A DNA stretch of 20,044 nt, taken from NCBI GenBank assembly GCA_044228625.1, contig JBGAUM010000062.1, forward strand, positions 1 to 20,044. The letters are read 5' to 3'. The position numbers and the translations under genes were made by a program. The DNA is from UKL13-2 sp044228625. GTDB lineage: Bacteria > Pseudomonadota > Gammaproteobacteria > Burkholderiales > Usitatibacteraceae. The notes under the pieces are model-generated. The model saw only the letters and a list, made by a program, of their open reading frames with translations. It was not told the DNA's origin and did no database searches. Positions 6,898-14,894 of the stretch are shown piece after piece. Position 1 is the first letter of the stretch. Each line of letters opens with the position of its first letter.

Positions 6898-8021
6898 TGC
6901 CGCAGTTGTCTGCGAAAATCAGGTGGATGAATACAACCCCATCCAAGATGGCCGGGATTCACACGACGATCGTTGGCTCGATCGACGACTTCCTGGCGCT
7001 CAACAGCGATTGGGACGCGTTGATCGAACGCAGCGAACGCGGGTGCATCTTTGCCCGATGGGATTGGATTCGAGTTTGGCTCGAAGTCTTCTGCGCACCA
7101 GATCAGCCACTGGCGATCATTTGCGTCTGGCGTGGCAAATCGTTGATCGGGATCGCACCGTTCTGGATTCAAACCATCAAGAAATTTGGGGCTCCACTGC
7201 GCATATTGCGATTCTTGGGGACCGGCGAGGAGGAGGCCGACGAGGTGTTGCCCGAGTATCTGGATGTCTTCTGCCAAGATCGCGACAAAAACGACGTTGG
7301 CCCCGCGGTCAGTTCGGCGATACGCGACAGCCTGGGGTGGGATATCGCGTCGTTTGCACATGTATTGCCGGGATCCGTCATTGAGTCCATGCTCTCGAAC
7401 GAGCCCGATGTCCTCAGGCCGCCCACCTCGACGGCGATTGGTGCCCGGTATCGCCTTCAGTGGGAGGCCGGTGGATTGCCGTCGATGCCCGCAGCAGTTG
7501 CATACAAGCGGCGCAAACTGGAACGAACCGGGAAGGTCGCTTACCAATGCGTCCAGGACAGCGCCCATTTGGAATCGGCGTTCGAAGTGCTGGCCGATCT
7601 GCATGCACATCGATGGGAATCGCGCGGGGCATCTGGCGTTTTTGCGAGCAAACGATTTTCGCGGTTCCACCGCAGGCTCGCCGAAGTCTGGGGTCCGGAA
7701 CATCGGGTACGCCTGCATATCCTTCGGGTGGATGGAACACCCGTTTCCGCGCTTTACAACTTTGAGTGGCGTGGCACCGAGTATTTTTATCAGGGTGGGT
7801 TGAACACGCAGCTCAAAGGGCAATCACCCGGCATCGTTTCCCATGCCTATGCGATTGAGAACGCTGCAAAAAACGGCGCAACGGCTTACGATTTTCTCGG
7901 CGGAGAATTGCCGTCTTACAAGGCCGTTTTCGGTGCGCAACCGGAGCCATTGGCAACTTGGACCTTTGAAAATCGCACCTGGCGAGGCCGCTTGGCCCGC
8001 ATGCTCATCCGCAAGAACTGA
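6897..8021 (+). CDS. FemAB/CelD-like GNAT-superfamily acyltransferase (Acetyltransf_6 type)
   Basis: The 374-residue protein resembles the double-GNAT family related to FemAB and to CelD-type proteins from polysaccharide gene clusters. Such enzymes acylate sugars, lipids or peptides in the cytoplasm. Visible hallmarks are FARWDWIRVWLEVF near residue 60, LIGIAPFWI near 90, the central HRWESRGASGVFASKRFSRFHRRL stretch, and the C-terminal YNFEWRGTEYFYQGG and YDFLGGELPSYKAVFG. No signal peptide or membrane segment is seen. The start is uncertain: ATG 6897, ATG 6927 and ATG 6948 are all in frame, and none has a well-spaced Shine-Dalgarno. The gene diverges from gcvT and is monocistronic, ending 151 bases before a convergent gene. 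No exopolysaccharide genes are near, so its substrate cannot be inferred. Confidence 0.8.
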   Translation: MPQLSAKIRWMNTTPSKMAGIHTTIVGSIDDFLALNSDWDALIERSERGCIFARWDWIRVWLEVFCAPDQPLAIICVWRGKSLIGIAPFWIQTIKKFGAPLRILRFLGTGEEEADEVLPEYLDVFCQDRDKNDVGPAVSSAIRDSLGWDIASFAHVLPGSVIESMLSNEPDVLRPPTSTAIGARYRLQWEAGGLPSMPAAVAYKRRKLERTGKVAYQCVQDSAHLESAFEVLADLHAHRWESRGASGVFASKRFSRFHRRLAEVWGPEHRVRLHILRVDGTPVSALYNFEWRGTEYFYQGGLNTQLKGQSPGIVSHAYAIENAAKNGATAYDFLGGELPSYKAVFGAQPEPLATWTFENRTWRGRLARMLIRKN

Positions 8022-8134
8022 GGCCGGATTCGTTCTTTTCCAGCGCCCGAGTGTCGATTTAACTTCGACGACGACTTGATTTCACATCCCCCAAGGACCA
8101 CAAAGCATTGCCTGAGGCGTTTGAACCAAGCAGA

Positions 8135-8159
8135 TCCGCCCCTGGCTTTGCGGGGCGGA
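8135..8159. other. GC-rich hairpin between convergent genes
   Basis: An eight-base perfect stem (TCCGCCCC 8135-8142, GGGGCGGA 8152-8159) with a nine-base loop lies 14 bases beyond the stop of the minus-strand binding-protein gene, in the 151-base gap to the convergent acyltransferase. It lacks a T-run on either strand, so it may protect transcript ends or act as a weak terminator. Confidence 0.4.
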
Positions 8160-8172
8160 GGAAGCCATCGCC

Positions 8173-8979
8173 CTACTTTTTGGGAATGGGGATCGGCGCG
8201 CCGCCGTAGATGTCGAAGTCAAAATACTTGTCATTGATCTTCTTGTACGTACCATTTTGTCGAATGGCCGTAATGGCGTCGTTCAACTTGGTGCGCAACT
8301 CGGTATCAGACTTTCGAACGCCGACGCCTGCACCATAGCCGAAGTACTTGGGATCAAGGTAGACCTGTCCAGCGAATGAAAAGGCCTTTCCCGCCGGAGT
8401 TTTGAAGAAGCCGACCTGTGCGTTCACCGTGTCCACCAACACGGTGTCGAGCTTGCCCGAAACCAGATCCTTGAAGGCGTCATCCTGGTTCGCGTAACGC
8501 ACAATTTCCGCCTGGGCAAACATGGCCGAAACGAATTTGTCGTGCGTCGTGCCGCGTTGAACCCCAATCTTTTTGCCCTTCAGACCTTCCGGCGTCGGCA
8601 CCAGCGAGCTGCCGGTCTTGACGACCAGACGCGTCGGCGTGTGGTAGTACTTGTCGCTGAAATCGATCTGCTTCAGCCGTTCCTCGGTGATCGACATGGA
8701 AGCAACGATCGCATCGATCTTCTTTGCATTGAGTGCGCCAATCATGGCGTCGAAATCCAGGGTCACCATCGTGCATTGAGCCTTGATCTGCTCACAAAGC
8801 GCGTTGGCGATGTCAATGTCAAAACCTTCCACCTTCCCACCCGGGCCAGTTTGGCTGAAGGGGGGATAAGCACCCTCCACACCAATCTTCAGTTTTCGCG
8901 CCTCCTGTGCGCCGGCCATGCCACTTGAAAACGCGCACACCAGCACCGCCCCAAACAACGCCTTCACTGACTTGTTCAT
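8173..8979 (-). CDS. periplasmic amino-acid-binding protein of an ABC transporter (family 3)
   Basis: The protein has 268 residues from ATG 8979, with a typical signal peptide (MNKSVK, hydrophobic core 8-19, likely cleavage after AGA at 24). An upstream in-frame ATG at 9003 would spoil the signal peptide, while ATG 8979 has GGATGGTGG a few bases upstream. The mature part begins KLKIGVEGAYPPFS and carries the family-3 signature GFDIDIANALCEQI (52-65), followed by ASMSITEERLKQIDFSDKYY. These features match lysine/arginine/ornithine, histidine or similar polar amino-acid binding proteins. The exact ligand cannot be read from the sequence. No permease or ATPase gene adjoins it, so it is an orphan component or shares a transporter encoded elsewhere. 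It lies 81 bases downstream of the GHL10-like lipoprotein gene. Confidence 0.92.
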   Translation of the reverse strand: MNKSVKALFGAVLVCAFSSGMAGAQEARKLKIGVEGAYPPFSQTGPGGKVEGFDIDIANALCEQIKAQCTMVTLDFDAMIGALNAKKIDAIVASMSITEERLKQIDFSDKYYHTPTRLVVKTGSSLVPTPEGLKGKKIGVQRGTTHDKFVSAMFAQAEIVRYANQDDAFKDLVSGKLDTVLVDTVNAQVGFFKTPAGKAFSFAGQVYLDPKYFGYGAGVGVRKSDTELRTKLNDAITAIRQNGTYKKINDKYFDFDIYGGAPIPIPKK

Positions 8980-9060
8980 TTTTGACCACCATCCAAATGT
9001 CATAGGCCCTAGTTTGCCGCAGATTTCCGGTGCCTGTTTGCAAGTCTTCTATTTTGTTCG

Positions 9061-10516
9061 TCAAAGTTTGTTTCGGCCCGTTCGCGCCCGCCGCATGTCC
9101 TCGCGCCGGTCCATCAGTATTTCGACTTCGCGATAGCGAGCCGGCAGGTCGAAAATCACTTGGACGCCCGCGGCGCCCGATTCAATCGGCGCACGGTCGA
9201 TCAACTCCCAGCGGATGCCATCGAAACCAATCAGGCGGTGCATGCCGCGTGGCATATCGTAAACCATCCAACGCGACTCGCCGGCAGAGGATCCAAAACC
9301 CGGTACGCGGAAAAGAGGGCGCGAAACAGACCGCCAATTCGCGGGGAAATGCGGATTCATACAGCATGGCAAGCTCTGACGGGAAATTTTCCAAGACGCC
9401 CTTGCTATACCAGAGCACATGCCCGCCGTTGCCGGACTGGCGCACCAGATCAATCGATTCTCGAAGTTGATCCCAACTCGAGTCCTTGCCTTCACCGTTG
9501 ATTCGAATACCCGCAATCAAGTCTCGTTGGCGTCCGTTGCCCAACAACTGCATATAGTCGATTTGCGCCTGCCAAGTCTTGCCAAATGCCTCAAAACTGG
9601 TGCGATACGCCTGCGGAATGAACTCGTCCCATCGCCCTTCGTCGTCGGGCCAAGCCGCCCACTTCGGCCACTCCAGCAAATAGTGGTCCCATGACCACGG
9701 GTAAACCGCAGGGGCCAGCGAAATGACCAGTCCCGGCCGGCGAGCGCGGATTTCCCGCACAAAGGTTTTGGCGAATTCATTCACCTTGTCGGCACGCCAG
9801 CGCATCCAGGCGGGATCCTTCGGGTCGCGCGGTGGACGTGCCCCACCATGCTCCTTTGCATACGCCGCCTGGGTGTATTCGTCGTAACCCATCGTGACGT
9901 ATGGCCAAACGATTCGATCGTCAAGTTGGATGCCGTCGAGATCGTAATGGTCGATGGTTTCCAGCACGAGGTCGGTCAAGAATCGCCTGGCCTCGGGATG
10001 GAGCGGGTTCATCCACACAAAGCCATTGGGCGCAACTTCCCGGCCTTCAATGTCTCGAGACAACCATTCGGGTTTGTGACGGCGCAGGCGATTCATGGTC
10101 GATTGGTGAGCCGCCATGAACCCATACTCAAACCACGCGATCGCGATCAGGCCATTGCGATGGGCCTCGATCAACATTTCGGCGGTCAAGTCCCGCTTGA
10201 GCGAACTCTTGCCCCGAATGGGATCCACCGGATCCTTCGACCGTGACGCGGCAGGGTCATCGACCCCAACAGCTCTCTCCAAGACCTTCGATGGATGGTG
10301 CGTGGTGCCGTTCTTCCGCACCTCGAGGTAAACGGTATTCAGGCCGATGGCCTTGAGCTTGGCCATCGTCCGCGAGGTATCTTGTGGCGTGGCAACTGCG
10401 TCGTTTCCTGTGGTGGTAAGCCATGTGCCGCGCAACTCTTGAACGGGCGGGCGTGCGCCGGATACACACCCGGCGAGCCATAGAAACACCATCCCCGTCA
10501 TCCACCATGTGTTCAT
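9061..10516 (-). pseudogene. GHL10 (YngK-like) glycoside-hydrolase-like lipoprotein, frameshifted
   Basis: The start is ATG 10516 with GGAGGTG four to five bases upstream. The N-terminus MNTWWMTGMVFLWLAGC is a lipoprotein signal with lipobox LAGC and acylated C17. The GHL10-type domain follows: ELRGTWLTT (27-35), MAKLKAIGLNTVYLEVRKNG, IAIAWFEYGF (124-133), FVWMNPLHPEARRFL, YDLDGIQLDD (191-200) and WDEFIPQAYR. The frame then breaks at residue 391, in a run of four C on the minus strand (9346-9343). Without correction the protein ends at 9182 (444 residues) with an implausible tail. Dropping one C continues through RWMVYDMPRGMHRLIGFDG to the stop at 9061, giving 484 residues. The gene could be a recent pseudogene, a sequencing error or a programmed shift. 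The reaction is unproven; family members are predicted to act on cell-envelope polysaccharide. Confidence 0.75.
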
Positions 10517-10541
10517 CACACCTCCGGCTTGCTGCGTGGAC

Positions 10542-10547
10542 ATTCTA
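10542..10547 (-). promoter_or_regulatory. possible -10 element for the GHL10-like gene
   Basis: TAGAAT on the minus strand lies about 25 bases upstream of ATG 10516, a plausible distance for a short leader. No recognisable -35 stands 16-18 bases further upstream, so this is weak. The same hexamer occurs upstream of the riboswitch and of the 80-residue gene. Confidence 0.25.
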
Positions 10548-10614
10548 TGCGTCCTTGCGTCGCCCGGTTCGTTGCCCGCATGCAAGAATGCGGCATCGAC
10601 ACCCATCGTCCCCC

Positions 10615-11217
10615 ATGAATCCTTCCCACCTCCCCCACATTGAAAGCGTGGTCGCTTTTATCCTTGAAATTGACAAGCTGAAGGCGGTGACCCGCAAGAC
10701 CAAGCCACTCGGCCTGGAACGATACGAGAACTCGGCCGAGCACAGTTGGCAAATTGCCCTCCTTGCGTCGTCGCTCTCTCGTTTCGCTGCCGAACCCGTG
10801 GACATCGACCGGGTCATCCTGATGCTGCTGGTGCACGACATCGGCGAGATCGAAACCGGTGATGTCATGGTGTATGTCGAAGAGGGCCACGAGGAGCGCA
10901 AGCTCGCCGAGCGTGCAGCGGTCGTGCGCATGTTCGGCCTGCTGTCCGACGGTCACGGCGAGCCGCTTCTGGCGCTTTGGGATGAATTCGAGCGTGGTGA
11001 GACTCCGGAGGCCCGCTTTGCACATGCGGCAGACCGAGCCATGCCGGTATTGCTGAACCTCGCCAATCGCGGCCAAAGCTGGCGCGAGAACGGGATCGCA
11101 TACGAACGCGTGGTTGCGCGGGTCGGCCCTTCGATCCGCGAGGGATGCCCGGCCCTGTGGGACTATTTGGCCGGCGAGTTGGATGCAGCGCGTGGGCAAG
11201 GATTCTTCGGCGCATGA
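10615..11217 (+). CDS. HD-domain phosphohydrolase (YfbR-like, HD_3 family)
   Basis: The 200-residue protein has the metal-binding signature of the HD superfamily: H43 (ENSAEHSWQIALL), H74-D75 (LLVHDIGEIETGD) and D140 (HAADRAMPVLLN). The closest familiar group is the HD_3 family that includes the E. coli 5'-deoxynucleotidase YfbR, which hydrolyses nucleoside monophosphates. The substrate here is not proven. ATG 10615 gives MNPSHLPHIESVV. ATG 10588 is an in-frame alternative, and neither has a clear Shine-Dalgarno. It diverges from the GHL10-like gene (98 bases between starts) and overlaps the next gene by four bases (ATGA), which implies translational coupling with a methyltransferase. Confidence 0.88.
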   Translation: MNPSHLPHIESVVAFILEIDKLKAVTRKTKPLGLERYENSAEHSWQIALLASSLSRFAAEPVDIDRVILMLLVHDIGEIETGDVMVYVEEGHEERKLAERAAVVRMFGLLSDGHGEPLLALWDEFERGETPEARFAHAADRAMPVLLNLANRGQSWRENGIAYERVVARVGPSIREGCPALWDYLAGELDAARGQGFFGA

Positions 11218-11840
11218 GTACACGCGAGGGCGATTGGTCCGACGTCACTTCCAAAACGCTCGACAACTACAACGAACGTGCCGGGCCGTTTCGGGCAGCC
11301 ACTTGGGATCACGATGTTTCGCAAAACCTTGATGCGCTGATCAACGCGATCGAGGGTAAGGGGCCATTCTCCATTCTCGATTTCGGCTGCGGGCCGGGTC
11401 GCGACCTTCTCGCACTCAAGGCGCGTGGCCATGTGCCGGTCGGCCTTGACGGCTCATTGCGGCTTGCAGAAATGGCCCGCGAGACCGGCGCTGGCGAAGT
11501 GTGGGTGCAGGATTTCCTGGCGCTCGACCTCCCGGCGTCGCACTTTGACGGCATCTTTGCCAATGCGACTCTGCAACATGTGCCCGCCGCCGCGCTTCCC
11601 CGCGTGCTTGGCGAACTGCGCGTTTCCTTGAAGCCACGCGGCGTTTTGTTTGCCTCCATTCCGAGGGGAGACGACACCGAGGGTTGGAGCAATGATCGCT
11701 ACAGCACCTATCATCGCCCCGAATCCTGGCAGCGATACTGTGCTGCAGCCGGATTTACCGAGGTCCTCAGCTATTTCCGCCCGACAGGGCTGCCGCGTGA
11801 GCAGCAACCTTGGTTTGCAAGCGTTTGGCGAAGAGCCTGA
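11214..11840 (+). CDS. class I SAM-dependent methyltransferase
   Basis: The 208-residue protein has a Rossmann-type methyltransferase domain. Motif I is ILDFGCGPGRD (54-64), the acidic end of strand 2 is in PVGLDGS (D79), a motif II/III region reads VWVQDFLALDLPASHFDGIFANATLQHV, and a later strand is KPRGVLFASIPRG. It would transfer a methyl group from S-adenosylmethionine to an unidentified acceptor in the cytoplasm. The N-terminal TLDNYNERA motif is common in this family of small methyltransferases. Its ATG overlaps the TGA of the HD-domain gene as ATGA, so I chose 11214 over an in-frame extension to 11145 that would run back into that gene. It is followed by a strong symmetric hairpin shared with the convergent tctA. 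Confidence 0.9.
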   Translation: MSTREGDWSDVTSKTLDNYNERAGPFRAATWDHDVSQNLDALINAIEGKGPFSILDFGCGPGRDLLALKARGHVPVGLDGSLRLAEMARETGAGEVWVQDFLALDLPASHFDGIFANATLQHVPAAALPRVLGELRVSLKPRGVLFASIPRGDDTEGWSNDRYSTYHRPESWQRYCAAAGFTEVLSYFRPTGLPREQQPWFASVWRRA

Positions 11841-11871
11841 TCACAATCGTGAAATCCTAGGTTTTACGGGG

Positions 11872-11897
11872 GTTTTGGGACAAAAATGTCCCAAAAC
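11872..11897. terminator. symmetric hairpin, probable bidirectional terminator
   Basis: An 11-base perfect stem (GTTTTGGGACA 11872-11882, TGTCCCAAAAC 11887-11897) closes on a four-A loop. It lies 31 bases after the methyltransferase stop and two bases beyond the tctA stop on the opposite strand. The A/T pairs at the stem base could act in either direction, but no separate T-run follows on either strand. Confidence 0.6.
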
Positions 11898-11899
11898 GC

Positions 11900-13417
11900 T
11901 CAACCATCCTTGAGTTTGCCTTGCGTGTCCAGCGGGCGGCGCTTGATCTTTCTCCAAAGCCAGGGTCCGACTACCATGAGAGCCGTAATCACCAAAATCG
12001 ATCCACTCAAGGGGCGTTGCATGAAGATCCAGGGATCGCCTTGGCTAATCGACAGCGATCTCCGCATCTGCTCTTCCGCCAGCGGCCCGAGAATCATGCC
12101 GACAATCACCGGCGCCGTGGGAAAACCGTAGCGGCGCATGAGGAATCCCATCAGTCCGATCGCGTAGAGCAGGAACACGTCGAAGGCCGACTGGCGCATG
12201 CCGTACACGCCCATCGTGGCAAAGACGACGATCCCCGCATAAAGCTGCGGCTTTGGAACTTCCAGGAGCTTGATCCAGATGCCAATCAACGGCAGGTTCA
12301 ACACCAGCAGCATCACGTTCCCGACGTAAAAACTCGCGATCAGGCCCCACACCAGCGGCGCGTTCGTCTCGAACAACAAGGGGCCGGGTTGCAGGCCGTA
12401 CTGCTGGAAGGCGGCCAGGAGGATGGCTGCGGTGGCTGACGTTGGCAGTCCGAGGGTGAGCAGCGGCACCATCACGCCGGTGGAAGACGCATTGTTGGCG
12501 GCTTCGGGACCCGCGACACCCTCAATGGCCCCCTTGCCGAACTCTTCGGCATTCTTTGCGAGTTTCTTTTCCGTGGCGTAAGAAAGAAACGTCGGGATCT
12601 CTGCACCGCCCGCCGGCATGGCGCCGAACGGGAAACCGATGACCGTTCCGCGCAGCCACGGCTTCCAGGAGCGCTTCCAGTCTTCCGCAGTCATGAGGAT
12701 CAATCCTTTGACTTTCAGAAGCGTCTCTTCAACCTTTCCGAGCTTGCTCGCCGCGTAAAACGTTTCGCCGACCGCAAAAAGTCCGACGGCGATCGTCACC
12801 ACCTCAATGCCATCGGCCAATTGCGGGATGCCAAACACAAACCGCGCCTGGCCCGACTGGTTCTCGATTCCCACCACTCCGATGGCCAAGCCGATGAAGA
12901 GCGCAGTCAAGCCTCGCAGCGTGGATTCTCCCAAAACGGCCGATACCGTCGTGAACGCCAGGACCATCAATGCAAAATACTCGGGGGGCCCGAATTTAAT
13001 GGCCAAGTCCACCACTTGCGGGGCCAGCAGCGTCAAGAGGATTGTGGCCAGCGTGCCGGCCACAAAAGAACCGACCGCGGCCGTGCAAAGCGCAGGACCC
13101 GCACGACCGCGCTTGGCCATCTGGTTGCCTTCCATCGCCGTCACAATAGTGGCGGACTCGCCGGGCGTATTGAGCAGGATCGATGTTGTCGAACCGCCAT
13201 ACATGGCGCCGTAGTAGATCCCGGCAAACATGATGAGCGCGCCTGACGGATCAATTTTGGAAGTCACAGGCAGCAGCAGGGCAATCGCCACAGCGGGGCC
13301 GATACCCGGCAATACGCCGACGGCCGTTCCAAAAGTCACGCCGATCAAGGCCCACATCAGGTTTGCTGGTGTCATCGCCACCGCGAAGCCCTGCATGAGA
13401 AGCGTCCAGACTTCCAT
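11900..13417 (-). CDS. tctA: tripartite tricarboxylate transporter, large membrane subunit TctA
   Basis: The 505-residue integral membrane protein is the large permease subunit of TTT-family secondary transporters, with about 11-12 hydrophobic segments. The family signatures are unmistakable: GVLPGIGPAVAIALLLPVT (34-52), YYGAMYGGSTTSILLNTPGE (68-87), GFPFGAMPAGGAEIPTFLSY, and GPEAANNASSTGVMVPLLTL followed by GLPTSATAAILL. It uses an ion gradient to take up a carboxylate delivered by the periplasmic TctC protein. Its ATG (13417-13415) shares one base with the TAA of tctB, so translation is coupled, and GGGAG lies upstream. Last gene of tctCBA; the downstream hairpin ends the unit. The substrate is not predictable from TctA. 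Confidence 0.96.
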   Translation of the reverse strand: MEVWTLLMQGFAVAMTPANLMWALIGVTFGTAVGVLPGIGPAVAIALLLPVTSKIDPSGALIMFAGIYYGAMYGGSTTSILLNTPGESATIVTAMEGNQMAKRGRAGPALCTAAVGSFVAGTLATILLTLLAPQVVDLAIKFGPPEYFALMVLAFTTVSAVLGESTLRGLTALFIGLAIGVVGIENQSGQARFVFGIPQLADGIEVVTIAVGLFAVGETFYAASKLGKVEETLLKVKGLILMTAEDWKRSWKPWLRGTVIGFPFGAMPAGGAEIPTFLSYATEKKLAKNAEEFGKGAIEGVAGPEAANNASSTGVMVPLLTLGLPTSATAAILLAAFQQYGLQPGPLLFETNAPLVWGLIASFYVGNVMLLVLNLPLIGIWIKLLEVPKPQLYAGIVVFATMGVYGMRQSAFDVFLLYAIGLMGFLMRRYGFPTAPVIVGMILGPLAEEQMRRSLSISQGDPWIFMQRPLSGSILVITALMVVGPWLWRKIKRRPLDTQGKLKDG

Positions 13418-13896
13418 TACAGGACTCCCGCCAAGATGCCCTTGGGCAGATTAAGGCCAAGTCCGTAGTTGAATGCGGCAAAAATGGCAACGGCCAATAC
13501 CAAAGAGACCAACGCGTTTGAACCCCAGCGCCGGCTATTGAAGGCCCGCGCCACACAGAGGAAAAGCACAACGGACGCGAGGATGAAACCGGCAGGCTCG
13601 ATCAACAATCCATAGACGATCAGTCCGCCAGAGACCCACGCAAACGCAACCCAATCCATTTGAAGTGCGCGTTCTGCGGCTTCATCATGATTGCGAAATC
13701 CCCCGCGTACGACCTCGTAGACCAGGAAGCCGCCGAGAAAGACGAGCACGGCACCGACCACACGCGGAATCAGCGCCGGCCCGACCGCGGAATAACCGGC
13801 CGCGTCGGGAATGTAGAAAGACCCGGCGAAAAAGAACAGGCCAATCGCCGCCACGCCGAGTGCGACAGCCAATTGGCCCATGTCGAGGCCTTTCAT
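13417..13896 (-). CDS. tctB: tripartite tricarboxylate transporter, small membrane subunit TctB
   Basis: The 159-residue hydrophobic protein has four predicted membrane segments (about 7-26, 41-60, 82-112 in two parts, and 125-150) and the family feature YSAVGPALIPRVVGAVLVFLG in which small residues and prolines follow the first segment. It is the small membrane partner of TctA; its precise role in transport is unclear even in studied systems. ATG 13896 lies eight bases after the tctC stop. An in-frame ATG at 13881, preceded by AAAGG, is an alternative. The longer in-frame extension to 14037 would overlap tctC and is rejected. The stop codon overlaps the tctA start by one base. Confidence 0.93.
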   Translation of the reverse strand: MKGLDMGQLAVALGVAAIGLFFFAGSFYIPDAAGYSAVGPALIPRVVGAVLVFLGGFLVYEVVRGGFRNHDEAAERALQMDWVAFAWVSGGLIVYGLLIEPAGFILASVVLFLCVARAFNSRRWGSNALVSLVLAVAIFAAFNYGLGLNLPKGILAGVL

Positions 13897-13904
13897 GGAA
13901 GGGC

Positions 13905-14858
13905 CTATTTTTTGCCGAGACTGAGCGAGCCGAGGATATCGCCAATGCGCTTGACATCCTCGTCCAGGAATTTCTTGTACTCGTCGCCAGCAAGCCACAC
14001 ATTCATCCAATCGTTCTTCTTCAGGGTTTCCTCCCAAGATTTGTGCTTCACGCCGGCCTCAATCGCCTTGATGAGTTCATCCCGTTGCGGCTTGGTGATC
14101 CCCGGTGCGCCAAAGACGCCCCGCCAATTGCCGAGGACGATGTCGATCCCCTGTTCTTTCAAGGTCGGAATACCGGCCTGCTTGGCGGGTGAAGAAACTG
14201 CCAGGGCACGCATCTTGCCCGATGCGATGTGCTGGGCAAACTCCGACACTCCCGAGATGCCGGCCGCCACGTGGCCTCCGATGATGGCCGCCACGGCTTC
14301 ACCACCTCCCTTGAACGGAACATAGTTGACCTTGGAGGCTTCCACGCCCGACGCCTTGGCAATCATTCCCGCGAGGATGTGATCTGAGCCGCCAGCCGAG
14401 CCGCCGCCCCATGAAATGCTTCCAGGGTTGGCCTTGAAGGCCGCGACCAGGTCTTTCATGGACTTGTGCGGCGACGACGCGGGCACCACGACCACCAGGT
14501 ATTCTTCCGTCAATCGCGCCAGCGGCGTGACTTGCGACAGATCGACCGCCGACTTGTTCTGGATGATGCCGCCTACCATGACCATGCCGCCGATCATGAT
14601 GGCGTTCGGATCCCCTTTGGCACTGTTCACGAATTGGGCGAGGCCGATCGTCCCGGCGGCGCCGCCCTTGTTGTCGATCTGTGCGTTTTTGATCGACCCA
14701 GCGGCCGTCATTGACGCCACCAGCGCGCGGCCGGTGGAATCCCATCCGCCGCCCGGATTGGCGGGCACCATGACCTTCAAGCTGTCGACGGCAAGAACGT
14801 TTCCGATCAGGCCTCCCAACGCCAACCCAGCCAATGATTTTAGAAAATCCCGTTTCAT
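13905..14858 (-). CDS. tctC: Bug-family periplasmic substrate-binding protein of the tripartite transporter, TctC
   Basis: The 317-residue protein begins with a Sec signal (MKRDFLKSLAGLALGGLIGNVLA) and then VMVPANPGGGWDSTGRAL, the typical first strand and ligand loop of Bug/TctC proteins. Further hallmarks are NKGGAAGTIGLAQF, SWGGGSAGGSDHILAGMI, NYVPFKGGGEAVAAIIGGHV and NWRGVFGAPGITKPQRDEL. It captures a carboxylate in the periplasm for TctB/TctA. The ligand of this copy is unknown. The start is ATG 14858 with a strong GAGGAGG-type Shine-Dalgarno. It lies 36 bases downstream of the PlsC-like gene on the same strand and opens tctCBA. No TctDE two-component regulator adjoins the operon. Confidence 0.95.
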   Translation of the reverse strand: MKRDFLKSLAGLALGGLIGNVLAVDSLKVMVPANPGGGWDSTGRALVASMTAAGSIKNAQIDNKGGAAGTIGLAQFVNSAKGDPNAIMIGGMVMVGGIIQNKSAVDLSQVTPLARLTEEYLVVVVPASSPHKSMKDLVAAFKANPGSISWGGGSAGGSDHILAGMIAKASGVEASKVNYVPFKGGGEAVAAIIGGHVAAGISGVSEFAQHIASGKMRALAVSSPAKQAGIPTLKEQGIDIVLGNWRGVFGAPGITKPQRDELIKAIEAGVKHKSWEETLKKNDWMNVWLAGDEYKKFLDEDVKRIGDILGSLSLGKK

Positions 14859-14894
14859 GCGCTCCTCCTCATCCGGTTGTTTTGCAAACTGACA

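Noticed and set aside
6579..7823. A 414-codon minus-strand frame over the riboswitch and the acyltransferase
   Set aside because: It covers the tandem glycine riboswitch and lies antisense to a gene with family motifs, and it has no domain of its own.
10423..10614. N-terminal extension of the HD-domain protein to 10423
   Set aside because: The extra 64 residues are Arg/Pro-rich and antisense to the lipoprotein signal sequence and ribosome site of the GHL10-like gene.
13897..14037. N-terminal extension of TctB to 14037
   Set aside because: It lies wholly within the tctC coding region, and the TctB family starts just before the first membrane segment.
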